64,000 bases of DNA from Solenopsis invicta (GCF_016802725.1 NC_052667.1:15281346-15345345), one strand, 5' to 3'; shown: positions 32,163 to 43,044, counted from the stretch's first letter. Numbers and translations: made by a program. The notes: generated by a model from the sequence alone, not told the origin.

Positions 32163-33045
32163 GGTAAAAGTTCATATTAGGGAAGCAGCCTTTAACGACC
32201 TTGACATATGTTATCAATAGGAAAGTTGAGACACATACAAAAGGTTTTGAGTAATGCTCACTTCTTATTAAAAAAATATCAGAAAAAAATAGTTTTTCTT
32301 AATTATTTTAGTAAATATTTATTTTGCAAAAAAATGTGTCAAACAAAAAATAAAGCTAGTAATAAGTTCTATAAAAAAGGTCATATACATATTTTACTTA
32401 ACTTTAATGCTTTAATCGTTATAGCAGAAAGTGTTTTTAAATATTTTTTTTTTAATTTTAGTAGTTTTGCGTGAAAAGTAGATGTTTGGGTGGGGGAGAG
32501 GCTCCGCCCTTCTCCCGCACCCTTTCCCGTATTTTTTCTAACCTAACTCAGCCCGTCTCAGTCGGTTCACTAATGACGGGGTAGGTGCGGGAGGGGGTGG
32601 GCCATAATTTCAAATATAATATCGCAACGTCAATTAGATATCTTTGGCCAAATTAAAATAGGGTTAGGTTGGGTTATAAAAAAAACGGCGAGGGGGTGCA
32701 GGGGGAAAGGCGGAGCACCTCCTTCGCCCACGCGTTCTCTATATGAGTTTTTGACGCAAAACAGTTTTTATAATAATGACTAAAGTATTGAAATTTGTTA
32801 AAATATGTATATGACCTTTTTTATAGAGCTTATTACTAGCTTCATTTTTGTTTGACACATTTTTTTGTAAAATGAATATTTTTTAAAAAAAGTAAGAAAA
32901 ACTGTTTTTGTTCTGTAGTAATATTTTTTTTAATAAAAAGTGAGCATTACTTAAACTTTTTGTATGTCACTCAGTACCTTTCCATTAATAACATATGTCA
33001 AGATCAAGGTCGTCAGAGGCTGCTCCCCTAATGTGAACTTTTACC
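32163..33045. mobile_element. Foldback family C, copy 2 (in Gypsy-1 pol)
   Basis: The element starts GGTAAAAGTTCATATTAG and ends with the complementary CTAATGTGAACTTTTACC at 33045. The inverted arms share TTGACATATGTTAT / ATAACATATGTCAA and TGAGTAATGCTCACTT / AAGTGAGCATTACT. A GC-richer centre (32490-32730) holds CTCCGCCCTTCTCCCGCACC and GGTTAGGTTGGGTTAT. It is homologous to 8164-8651. Confidence 0.78.
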
Positions 33046-33099
33046 ATTACACGGTCACAAACAGATAATCTGGCGCTTTAAAAAGTCATAAAATCAATG

Positions 33100-34140
33100 C
33101 AATAAAGACGCAACAACAACTTTGCATTATCAAATGGAGTACTATACAAGGGAAATCACGAAAGTCAATTATTAGAAGTTTCAAAGATTATACAACAAGA
33201 AGTGATATTACAAGTACATGAAAGAGGATGGAGAAACACGGAGTATCTACTGTCGCAAGAATATTGGTTTCCTCAGATGCTTCACAAGGTTCAACAAGTT
33301 ATAAACAATTGTGTTTGTTGTTTATTGGCCAAGAAGAAGTACAGCAAAGGATTATTACAACCACTGGATAAGAGAAACCGACTTCTTGAAACGTATTGCA
33401 TTGCTCACTTAGGATCCGGTTAACCAAAAAAAGTTATGCAAACGTTTGGGTCGTTTTAGATGTGTTTACGAAATTTATCTGGTTTCATTCGACGAAGTCG
33501 ACTACAACCGAAGAGGTGATGAACTGAATGAAAAAAACAAGCGGTCATTTTTGGCAACTCAAGATGCATTATATACGATCGAGGAACGGCGTTTACGTCC
33601 CGTTTTTGTCAAGTATATTGTAAAGAAAAAGGAATTGAGCACACACTAATGAGGCGTTCCACGGATAAGTGGAACGACTAAATCAAAGTATCATTTCATT
33701 GCTTGCGAAGTTATCCTTAACAAAGCCCACTGAATTGTATAAATATGTGGATAAAGTCCAGTAGTATATAAATTCATCTATTAATAGAAGTATTAAACTG
33801 ATACTTTTTGAATTGTTTATTGGAAAGAAAATACATCTCAAGGATGATATTGACCTTCCATTTATGAAGCCGCAGAAACATATTAAGAGGCAAAGCTAAA
33901 GAAAATATTTTTAAAATTCAAGAAGAAAGCCGGAAAAACTTTAACCGGAATTGAAGTCAGCAAGGAAATATAAAGTTGGAGACATCGTGGTTATACAGAG
34001 GATACAATGTAGTCTAGATCTCAAACTATGTTCAAAATTTTTAGAACCTTATAAAATTACGTCAATTTCGAAGAATGGTCTATGTTTTATGGAAAAATTG
34101 AGCGACTACAAAGGCCCAAATTGGTACATCTACTAATCAT
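33100..34140 (+). pseudogene. Gypsy-1 integrase (decayed)
   Basis: The N-terminal zinc-binding region reads HERGWRNTEYLLSQEYWFP and CVCCLLAKKKY (33200-33350). The core has VLDVFTKFIWFHSTKS in a shifted frame (33440-33500) and a DRGTAFTS-like segment near 33570-33600 that would hold the second Asp. The C-terminal domain reads KYKVGDIVVIQRI and FLEPYKITSI (33963-34070). Stops and frameshifts between these segments make it non-functional. Confidence 0.7.
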
Positions 34141-34254
34141 ATTAAACCTTGGCTGCAACATCGAGAACTGATTTCAGATTTTGATTTTCCAAGAGATGAA
34201 AACAAAGAGGAAGAAATCGGTATCAAGGACGATGCCAATTCCAGGATGGCCGAG

Positions 34255-34455
34255 TGTAGAGACAAAAATTCAAACCGATCTTCAATCAACTGTAACGCGT
34301 GAGAAATTGATCTCGATCCGCGTGTGAGCCTTTTGTAGTTTGCTTGGGACGTTATTAATTAACAAGCGTTTTTCCGCGACGTGAGTTTTGATCACGATTT
34401 CCTTTTAAGATCTTTTCGACACATAAATTAACGTGAAAGATTTCGCGATCTCACA
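34255..34455 (+). repeat. Gypsy-1 3' LTR
   Basis: The copy begins TGTAGAGACAAAAATTC and ends near TCTCACA. It aligns with 6783-6978 over nearly its whole length with many substitutions, indicating an old insertion. This match is the main proof that the gag and pol halves 22 kb apart belong to one element. Confidence 0.78.
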
Positions 34456-34740
34456 TTTGTATCATACTAAATAATAGCTGAAAACGTGATAATGGGTTTA
34501 ACGGTATCCCTTCAGGACTGGGTATTGCGGTCAATGGCGTTCTTACTAAAAAATTGCCAAGACTAAGAGCAAATAAATTCGACGGGTCAGTCTATACAGG
34601 AGTAATCGGTCTCAAATTCAATATAGCTTTGACTTGTGCAAAAAATCTGGTCAATTCTTTAAAAGTTAAACTGTGTAATTTGATTAATTGCTATCTTTAA
34701 GAAGGAAATTCGTTTTTGTTGGGCTAAGAACATAGTAAAA
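34456..34740. other. Unassigned stretch after Gypsy-1
   Basis: I see no gene or recognisable repeat here. A weak RT-like flavour on the minus strand is too short to call. Confidence 0.3.
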
Positions 34741-34990
34741 TTTGTTAACCGAGAGGGTTTCCGGATAGATGCCACGTACGTGTTGGGCACTTTGCCGACG
34801 TTTCGCAAACATTGCAGCTTGCATCATCAGGGCTGAGAGCTCCGATATTGAGCTCTCTTCGGTTGTGGTGATCTTTATATATCCCCGTTGCGCCCGGTGG
34901 GGGTTGGGGTGGGGAGTTTGATTAGTTTATCATTAATCAGATAACCAAGAGATTGAAGAACAAGATCTCCAGTCCCAACGACATCAAAAA
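34741..34990 (-). mobile_element. Probable Penelope-like terminal fragment
   Basis: On the minus strand a CTGATGA box (plus 34824-34830) is followed by a GCAA/TTGC helix and GAAAC (plus 34800-34804), then CGTCGG. The same order of boxes is seen in the Penelope fragment at the window start. The surrounding GC content differs from the AT-rich neighbours. No coding region is attached. Confidence 0.35.
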
Positions 34991-35379
34991 TCTGGATGAA
35001 GAAAGAGAAAGAAAAATGACGGCTGTCCTTCCGTATCTTCAAAGTATATTGCTGTTTTTGCCATTTTTTTCACGATAATATTCAAGTTTTTACTTTGTGG
35101 CTTGTATATTAATATTTTTTTAGTATTATAAAAATAATATTAGTATTGTGGGGGACTTCCTGAGTAAAAATACTGTAAACCTCGATATAATTCTTTTTTA
35201 CCACTAAAAAATTACAAGATATAAAAATTAAAAAAAATTATTTAACGGTTATTTAAAAAATAGGAGTTGATGGGTAAAAACGGTTTTGAGATTCGTTTTC
35301 AGCGACTCAAAATCCTTTAGAATCAACTTTCAAAATGGTGGCACCAAACAAAAAGTTTAAATTTGTTGGCCTGTGTAAT
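34991..35379. other. AT-rich unassigned sequence
   Basis: No open frame or clear repeat is visible, apart from low-complexity A/T tracts. Confidence 0.3.
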
Positions 35380-35581
35380 TAAAGAAGAAACAGAAATAGA
35401 AAATTTTATTGAATTAAAAAATTTTTAAACTACAAAAACTTGGCACTGCTACATGTTTTAAATGTTACAAAAATTTAATCTTTAACTTACTGCGCATAAT
35501 TATTTTTACAATGCATACTGAACAAGTGTTATATTTATCGCATTCTTTTTTATGTCAATTTCTTTCATTGTTGTTCTTATA

Positions 35582-36898
35582 CAGGGTTTGTCCGGAAAGT
35601 AATAGGACTGAGTCGATTTAAAAAAATTTATTGAGCCAATTGTTACAATTCTTTAAAAATTTTTAAAATAGGCTCCTTCTGCGTCGATGCAGCGCTGCCA
35701 GCGCGATTTCCAAGCATTGAAGGCGTCACGGTAGGCATTCTCCGGAATAGCCTTGAGAGCCGCGGTGCATGCTGCTTGTATCCCCTCTGCCGTCTCAAAA
35801 TGCTTGCCTTTCATCGGCCTTTTCAGGCGAGGAAACAAAAAAAAGTCTGGGGGGGCCACATCTGGGCTGTAGGGCGGCTGCGGAAGCGTTGGGATGCCGG
35901 CCTTGGTCAGGTAGCTGTTCACAAGAAAGGCGGTGTGAGCCGGGGCGTTGTCGTGGTGCAACTTCCAGTCGGCTGCGATGTCTTGTCGGACCCGATTGAC
36001 CCTTCGTTTGAGTCTCTTGAGCACTTCCACGTAAAACTTGGCGTTGACGGTTTGTCCAGGAGGAACAAATTCATGGTGGACGATGCCTTTGATGTCAAAA
36101 AAGACAATGAGCATCGTTTCCACTTTCGATTTGCTCATTCTTCCCTTTTTTGGGCGAGGAGACGCCGGCGTGTGCCACTCGGAAGATTGCCTCTTTGTCT
36201 CGGGATCATACTCGAAGATCCAGGACTCGTCACCTGTGATTACGTTATTCAAAAATTGAGGGTCACTTTCACACATGTTCAAATTTTCTTGGCACACTTC
36301 CACTCGCCGCAATTTCTGGTCGTCAGTGAGCACTTTTGGGACCATCTTCGCGCACACCTTGCGCATGTTCAAATGCACCGTCACAATGTCATGAACCACA
36401 GATTTTGGTAAATTTAACATCTGGGCAATTAAACGAATACTTAGTCGACGGTCTGAGTTCAAAACTTTGCGCACACGAGTCACATTGTCGGTGTTTGTCG
36501 AAGTCGAAGGTCTTCCAGCACGGTCTTCATCGGCGACCTCTTCCCGGCCCTCCAAAAAGGCCTGGTGCCACCGAAACACACCACTTCTTGCTAAAGCAAC
36601 ATCTGGGTAAGCCTGCTTGATCATATCAAACGTCTCTGTCGCAGATTTACCGAGTTTCACACAGAATTTAATCGCGTACCTCTGCTCTAACGAACGCTGC
36701 ATTTTCGGCTTGCACCACTCACAGAAACACGTCGCGCGAAAATGCCTGTCCTGACTCTCCAGGTGCTCGGAGACAACCGACCAGCCGCTCGTTCGTTAGC
36801 TAGGAACGCCCTCTACCGAATCCAGTCGGCGCGTACACGCTCCAAAGTACAGTCGCGGCGGAAGAAAATCAGTCCTATTACTTTCCGGACAAACCCTG
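35582..36898 (-). mobile_element. Mariner transposon, complete with perfect TIRs
   Basis: The 30-bp TIRs at 35582-35611 and 36869-36898 are perfect inverted copies beginning CAGGGTTTGTCCGGAAAG. The TA target duplication is at 35580-35581 and 36899-36900. Length 1317 bp is standard for mariner. It sits inside the loop of foldback D copy 1. Confidence 0.97.
35653..36702 (-). CDS. Mariner transposase, apparently intact
   Basis: This 349-residue frame has the full length of mariner transposases (about 345-350). It cuts and pastes the element at TA sites. An N-terminal HTH pair is visible, including FRWHQAFLEGREEVADE and the linker GRPSTS (around residues 44-66), and a second HTH at RLSIRLIAQMLNLPKSVVHD. 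MVPKVLTDDQK replaces the usual WVPHxL motif. The catalytic triad is present: Asp in TGDESWIFEYD, Asp in HHDNAPAHT, and the third Asp in PPDFFLF exactly 34 residues later (DD34D). YSPDVAPPD is the usual YSPDLAPxD motif. No stop or frameshift interrupts it. The ATG at 36700-36702 is chosen because the protein then starts at the conserved N-terminus. Confidence 0.95.
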   Translation of the reverse strand: MQRSLEQRYAIKFCVKLGKSATETFDMIKQAYPDVALARSGVFRWHQAFLEGREEVADEDRAGRPSTSTNTDNVTRVRKVLNSDRRLSIRLIAQMLNLPKSVVHDIVTVHLNMRKVCAKMVPKVLTDDQKLRRVEVCQENLNMCESDPQFLNNVITGDESWIFEYDPETKRQSSEWHTPASPRPKKGRMSKSKVETMLIVFFDIKGIVHHEFVPPGQTVNAKFYVEVLKRLKRRVNRVRQDIAADWKLHHDNAPAHTAFLVNSYLTKAGIPTLPQPPYSPDVAPPDFFLFPRLKRPMKGKHFETAEGIQAACTAALKAIPENAYRDAFNAWKSRWQRCIDAEGAYFKNF

Positions 36899-37280
36899 TA
36901 TAGCAGCGTTAAGTTTTTGTAGTTTCAAAATTTTATATTTCAATAAAATTTTATATTTCTGTTTCCTCTTTAATTCTTTAAGACTAAATGTTATATATGC
37001 CATTGAAACTTTTTTCTATTAAATACATCTATTTGGGTTGGAACAGATTTTTCATTAGAAATACAGATAGTACTATTTGAATTTTATTTAAGAAGAAATT
37101 AAAGATAATACTACTTGGGTTTTATTAAAAAAATAAAAATACCATCTTTTGCATTTTATTTGTTAAAGTAGTATAGCAGTTATTTCAAACAGCAATATAT
37201 TTTCCTTATAATTGGCGCCATTTAAAGATTTCATACATTATTTTGGAAAAATCCATTTAGATTTGATTGAATTTAAGATA

Positions 37281-37556
37281 TCGTTGTTCTCGGCGAGACA
37301 AACACACGCGACTCTCACAAGAGAAGAATTAGACGCGCGACGAAACAGATCAATACTCTCTTTTAAAAAGGAAACGCTGACTTTAATGTTAGAGCTCAGT
37401 ATAATTACTTTGTTTGTGGAGATATCACAATCTTAGCTGACAGCTCTGCGTCCCGAAAACTCCAAGATCGTCGGCAGGGAACGATCTCTTGTCGCGCTCA
37501 TTGATCGCCTCGCGCGAATCGATAATAGTCGTTTCCACAGGGCGAGCACGCAATAA
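37281..37556. other. GC-richer insert in foldback D copy 1
   Basis: Family-D-like sequence (ATTTAGATTTGATTGAATTT before, TTATTTTTAACTAAATACC after) is interrupted by about 275 bp of GC-richer sequence with no match in copy 2. A short open frame ends inside it but shows no known motif. No terminal repeats were recognised. Confidence 0.4.
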
Positions 37557-38318
37557 TATTTATTTTTAACTAAATACCATTTGAGTTGGAATAGGAAGAT
37601 TTTTTAATGATAATATAGAGATAGTATTACTTAGGTTTTGTATAGAAATTAAGGAGAGTACCACATGAATAGAATAAGAAAATTTTTCAACGAGGATGCA
37701 AAGATTGTACCACTTGGATTTTGTAGAAAAAAATAAAAATTTAAAGCATACACACACACATACACTTTGCACCCTTTTTTTACCTTTTTTTTTGAAAAGT
37801 AATTTTGTACTAATATCACGCGTTTTGTGGTGTTAAGCAATATTGTATTTTTTTTATTATATTATAAAAGACATGATTTCAACTTAGTAAGATTGTGAAA
37901 AATAATGTACTACGTGAGACATTTTATAGTAATAAAATTTTGCAAGAGATAATTGTATAGGATTTTTAGACTACTTCATAATTTCAGGCTTTTTTTCCTA
38001 AAAAAAATAAATACCTATTTCAATTAAATTTTATGTAAATGTATATGCTGTCCCAGACATACTTTATAAAATTTTTTGATAACTTACAAGAACAAAATAA
38101 TAATATATGTTTAGATGCGTTGCTCGTATTAGTGGTATGTATCATTTATATATATGTTTAAATTTTTTGTGTACAATTATGCAGGTTTTGTTGATGATTT
38201 CTTGTTCGGAAAATATTTGATATTCAAATTTGTCGGATGCACTATGCTGGCTTTTTAAAAAATGGATATTGTTTATTTTTATTATAATAGAGGTAAGACA
38301 ATTCTCAATTTAAACATA

Positions 38319-38630
38319 TATGGTCTGCCCCAAAGTTTTTGGAATAAAATTCTCCAGCGAACCAGAAAGGCTAGAGCGATGCGGTTTTTGGCTGGAACGG
38401 TGGTAGGGGGTCTTAGCTAACGAATGCAATTTATCTCAGTCGTCTTCAGGCAGTAACAAAGTGAGGATCGTAGTGTGTTTTGGTGACGCATTGAGATTCA
38501 AGATGTAGCGGTTAATCGAGCAGCGATATACGCAATCAAATTTTGCGTTAAACTCCAAAAATCAGACTCTGAGACGGTGGACCTGATTCGACCACAAATA
38601 CGACCTGAAGGTCTGCGTTTGACGGTTGCC
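38319..38630 (+). pseudogene. Mariner fragment: 5' end and transposase N-terminus
   Basis: A mariner-type end resembling TGGTCTGCCCCAAAGTTTTT starts this segment. At 38501-38590 a translated piece reads RLIEQRYAIKF-like and KSDSETVDLIRP-like across two frames, matching the N-terminus of mariner transposases. The rest of the element is missing. It is a different family from 35582-36898. Confidence 0.55.
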
Positions 38631-40580
38631 GGTCAGCGAGTCGACTAACAAGACAAATCTGTGCCCAGGAGCTCCGATTTCGCTCCTTATATAAGCAAAG
38701 AATATAGGCAAAAGGTCGCGGAACGTTTCCGCAGATTCGCGAAAAATTCGGAACAATAGTTTTTCTAAACGCGTAGCCTTTAGAAGCCCGTACCGTTCTG
38801 CAATCGCGCGACTCGCACTTATAGTTCGCGCAAGGTGCTTGTAGACGCTTTCGGGATCGCGGGGATAGTGCGTACTACGTTTCGACGCAAATAATTATGC
38901 TTAGAAAATTAATATAAATTATGTTTCTTGAAGAATTTTAATTTGACGCTTCAATACATGGTACGGTAAAGGACCATGTATTGAAGCGTTATGTAATGTC
39001 AGAAGTTAACATTTTATTGTTGCTACAACAAGAAACTAATTTTTAACAGAAGGAATTTTCTAAAAATTTTTAAGGGTTTTAATTTTTGAGTTAGTGTAAC
39101 TTGAAGTATACAGGGCGATAGCGCCTTGTACACGCTATTGTTTCATGTTTAAAAAGTTAAGGTTTTACTGTCATTCATATAAGATTAAATTTTATATTTA
39201 TCCAAAATCTTCTAACATTTTTAGTGATCACAATTTTAAAGTTATTTTAATTTGAGTTACTGAATGGTGTAGTAACAATACATATCAGCAAAAGAAGTCC
39301 GCTTCAATAATTATCATTTTACCGTTCCTAATATTTTTAATTATATCAAAAAGATAGGTGGAATTTCAGCACGTTGCGATGTTCGTACAGCGCTTGTAGA
39401 CGCTTGCGCTGGTCGCGCGTCGAGGGGACGGCGTCATCCGTTGGTGATTTGTCTGTTTCCTATTTTTGGTGATTGATGATGGCTAGATTTTTTTATTTTT
39501 TATTGATGCGCTGAAGATCAGTTAGTCAGTCAGCCAGTTCGTAGATTAAATCGAAGTAAGATATGTAATCGTGTTAAAAAGTATAATCAATATGTCCCAT
39601 TTGTGTTTTTCTCAATAATATTGAGAAATAGGGAAGTAGGCATGAAAAACTGCCTAACAAACAATCGCGTATGGTGTAATGAACACCAAAGAGTGCAGAC
39701 TGCAAATTAAAAGTGTTAAGTAATTGACACAATACTTTAATAACTTTTGTTACTATGACTTTAAATAATGTACATACTATATAAATTATATGTTAATACA
39801 AATTATTTAAAAACTACATGGAAGAATAGTTACAATAACTCATAGGAAATCTTAATAGAACATTTTTGTTTGTATAATTTGAACGTTGAAGTAAATCTTC
39901 AAATAATCATATTAAATTAATTTTGAGATATGTTGATTATTTGAAATAATTGTGTTAAAAATACTCAAAATAATATTCTATTTTTAAGAGACATACACAA
40001 AGTGTTAATTTATAAAGTTGACATAAATGTAACACATAAAAATGTTATAAAAACAATAACATATTAGTGATATGTTAATTTTAATTGAAATAGTAATCAA
40101 AACGTGATAACACAAGAAAATTTTATTATATGACTGCAAAATTTCTTACTGGAAAGTTATAACAAAAATATGTCAAATAAGGATAATATATAATTTTTAA
40201 TAGTTAAAAGTATTAAAAATATTATTATACTTACAATATTGTTGTGCCTGTTGATGCACAGCACTGTAGATATTCGCGATACTCGAATTAGATTGCGGAT
40301 GGTGGTCTTAATAGTTCTCTGCCGCTTCTTTATGGGTTTTATTTATTGATAAATGTATCGCTTAGTTCGACCAATCGTGAGGTGTAGAATTGCAATTCTA
40401 CGAATCGGTTGCAGTGCAAATTGGGAGACGATAAAAAATTCGCTGACGCTGATAGCCTGTTGAACTTCCTGTTATATTTCGATTGTTTTCGCACTTTGGA
40501 AATTTTTTAAGTGCAAGCAACGAAATGATTTCTTGTCGCTATGCGTAGCTACGACTTATAAAAGAAAAATAGAGGAACGG
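38631..40580. other. Mostly AT-rich unassigned sequence
   Basis: Two short related GC-rich motifs (GTGCTTGTAGACGCTT at 38837-38852 and GCGCTTGTAGACGCTT at 39392-39407) occur in this stretch. Otherwise there is AT-rich sequence without a convincing gene. Confidence 0.35.
38946..38989. repeat. Perfect 17-bp hairpin
   Basis: ACGCTTCAATACATGGT at 38946-38962 pairs perfectly with 38973-38989; the loop is 10 nt. Confidence 0.9.
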
Positions 40581-40584
40581 AGTT

Positions 40585-40815
40585 AAAAGTGATGGAAAAA
40601 AGTATACAAAAAATTTAAAAAACTTTTTTATCACTATTATAAAATATTCTTCGAGCCACTTAACTTTTAATTAGAACATTTTTCTCTATCTCTTATAGTT
40701 TCGACGATACACGCTTCGAAAGAAACGAAACAATTTTCTTCAAAGTTTTCACCTCCTATAAGTGAGATTGAGCATGTATAAAAAAATACGAGTCTTTTAT
40801 TTTGATCTGTACTAT
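40585..40815. repeat. Duplicated segment, copy 1
   Basis: Direct repeat of 41025-41140 plus 42149-42260. Shared landmarks: AAATTTAAAAAA, CTTATAGTTTC, CGCTTCGAAA, TTTTCTTCAAAG, and ATAAAAAAATACG. It serves as an empty-site reference for the TIR element inserted in copy 2. Confidence 0.75.
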
Positions 40816-41024
40816 AACGTATTAAACGTTCGTCAAAATCGAAGGGGGACACTTCCATAATACATGGACGGGTACGCGTACCAAGCGTTATGGAGTGGTT
40901 TTTAATTATTTTTAGAAAATGGAAATGTCCCATCATAACTTTGTCATATACTATTAAATTTGTAATAAAATAAGCTTTATTTTACTAAAAAAAAAAATAA
41001 AAATTTTTTAAACAATAGATAAGT

Positions 41025-42260
41025 AGTAAAAGAAAGTATAAAAAAATTTAAAAAATTTTTTCGCTGTTATAAAGTACTCTTCAAGTCATTCAACTTTTAT
41101 TTAGAATATTTTTTTTATCTCCTATAGTTTCAATGATATAGGGGAGACCGGGGCAAATCGTTAGACCTTTTTTTCTTTTGTGTCTCCTGAGTTCTATATT
41201 AATTAAAAAAAAAACATGAGCCGGTTTGAAAGGTTGAACCTTCCCCTTCACAATGCCGATATAAATAGAACATGCAAATGTACTTGCTTTAAAGTACATA
41301 TAAAAATGTCGACCAATGTCAAGAATTAAGAATAGCCCCAAGCCCGGGGTAATTCGTAACTAGTCCGGGAATATTCCGAAATTTGTATTTTAAGTTGAAA
41401 GTCTGTAAAAAAGCTGTTGTTAAGACTTTCTTTTATTTAAAAAAGGATGTAGGTATACAAAAAAAATGCAAACATACACATTCACATGTTCTTTTATGCC
41501 ATCGGTGTTACAGATTTCCTAACCTTACAAGTGTCAATCTTTAACGCTTTATAACTTTTGACCTGCTTAAGAGCGACGATTTTATATTCATATTCATGTT
41601 CTATGTATTAAAAGACACAATATTATCATGTTTGAACTAAATCAATGAAGAACTTTACCTCAATGTTTAACTCTGCGTAGCGCAAACGTTCGTAACATAG
41701 CCGAAGGGTTAGGATTACCCAACTTAGGTAAGGTGCTGCAATCAGTATTAACGAATCGCCCCGGTGCTCAATATTACGAATAGCCCAACATTAACTGTGC
41801 GCATTATTGCGTATGATCGACAAAAATAGACATCACAGCAAAAAGTAAACACGAAATGTTTCAAATACGTTCAACTGGACACGATACATTCAAAGTTTTC
41901 AAAAAAACCCTATTATCTTATTTAAATTTCGAAGAAATGCCGACTATCAGAAATTACTTCGACTGTCGCAAAACACATTTTTCATTACTACGACTTCAAT
42001 ATGACGCCGTTACCAACAAATTTTTGTTAGCAACATCGTTACATTAGGACGTGTTTACAGTGTTTAAAGTAAATTTTTAATATGTACCCATAAAAAGATA
42101 TTTCCAATTATCGAATTACCCCGTCTAACGATTTGCCCCGGTCTCCCCTACGCTTCGAAAAGACCCGATTTTCTTCAAAGGGGTATTTCACCCCCTAAAA
42201 GTGCAAACGGACACATATAAAAAAATACGTGTCCCTTATTTTTATCTGTACACCCTTGCT
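41025..42260. repeat. Duplicated segment, copy 2, interrupted by TIR element
   Basis: Homologous to 40585-40815 but split at CAATGATA / TACGCTTCG by the 1008-bp insertion at 41141-42148. Confidence 0.75.
41141..42148. mobile_element. TA-flanked TIR element, TIR GGGGAGACCGGGGCAAATCG
   Basis: A 26-bp perfect TIR at 41141-41166 is matched inverted at 42123-42148, with TA on both sides. TA duplication places it in the Tc1/mariner/pogo superfamily; the GGGGAGACCGGGG end is like known pogo-type MITEs (inference). Subterminal copies of related motifs occur at 41340-41372 and 41755-41785. A 63-residue frame at 41856-42047 has no recognised motif. Confidence 0.9.
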
Positions 42261-42441
42261 TCTTTCATACTAGTTCAACTCTTTTATTTCTTGAGCAAAT
42301 ACTTGATGTTGGACTATTTTAACCAACGTGATGTTAATTCTTTTCAATTCCTATAATTCTAAAGGTTCAGTACTTCGTTGTATTAACTTCTTTCGACAGT
42401 TTTCGATGAATCTATAACAATAGACCAACCGTAACCGTAAC

Positions 42442-42740
42442 TATTGGGGATTATGAATACAGCGAATATATGAAGTAGCTCAGATATGGTTCAGAACGAT
42501 CTTTATTAAATACACACTATTGCTTCGGAAGGCAGACAACTAGAAGTAACGCTCGTGTCGAGCATGCACAGGAAGCAAGATACACATACACCGCTTTACT
42601 CGGTCGCATGGAATCGAAGCGCCGCCATACGGGCGTACTACCGATCACAAGTCGGTCGGTTAAGCAAAAGTAGCGCAAATATAAAATGTGCAATATGAAA
42701 AAAAATAAAAGAATAACAAAATGTGAGAGCTAATTTAACA
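42442..42740 (-). repeat. Copia 3' LTR
   Basis: In plus orientation it starts TATTGGGGATTATG and ends AGCTAATTTAACA, so on the element strand the LTR runs TGTTAAATTAGC...CCCCAATA. It aligns with 46838-47140. Confidence 0.9.
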
Positions 42741-43044
42741 CTCTCCCTGTTTGCACATTTTGTGATATTAATGTCTGAAAGAGAAGGAAGCTCGGTTGCT
42801 GTTCATAAACTTAAAACTTCCTGTCGGTTTGTGATGCCTATTTTATTTTGCAAATATTTAAATTTATCTTGCGGTAGACCTTTTGTAAAAAAATTCGCTA
42901 ATTGGTCTTGACTGGAAATGTATTCCACATTGATCTCGAGATTTTCGAGCTTTTCTCTTATAAAATGATAGCGCACGTCAATGTGTTTGGTGTGACTATG
43001 AAATTCAGCATTTTTAATGAGCTTTATTGCGCTTTGATTATCTA

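Larger units (their letters stand above)
6783..34455 (+). mobile_element. Gypsy-1 LTR retrotransposon, split by nested insertions
   Basis: Two related LTR copies (6783-6978 and 34255-34455) enclose gag on the left (7250-8838) and protease, reverse transcriptase, RNase H and integrase on the right (30501-34140), all on the plus strand and in canonical gag-pol order. About 21.7 kb of later insertions (roughly 8839-30500) separates gag from pol. Two copies of one foldback family (8164-8651 and 32163-33045) are inserted in addition. Without these the element would be about 4.6 kb, normal for Gypsy. Frameshifts and stops throughout show it is old and dead. I could not find a clear target-site duplication. 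Confidence 0.75.
35380..37835. mobile_element. Foldback family D, copy 1, carrying a mariner and a GC-richer insert
   Basis: The left inner arm (about 35380-35560, with GAAGAAACAGAAATAGAAAA and TTTTTAAACTACAAAAACTT) is complementary to sequence just right of the mariner (36900-36980). The right arm continues with subrepeats of a (C/T)TACTTGGGTT...AAAGATTTTTCA type and ends with TAATTTTGTACTAATATCACG at 37801-37821 and CGTTTTGTGGTGTT. The same end appears at about 49249-49285 in copy 2. Left outer boundary not defined. Confidence 0.6.

Noticed and set aside
35776..36411. 211-residue plus-strand frame
   Set aside because: It is a shadow of the mariner transposase on the opposite strand.
41856..42047. 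63-residue frame as transposase of the TIR element
   Set aside because: Too short and without DDE/D or HTH motifs.
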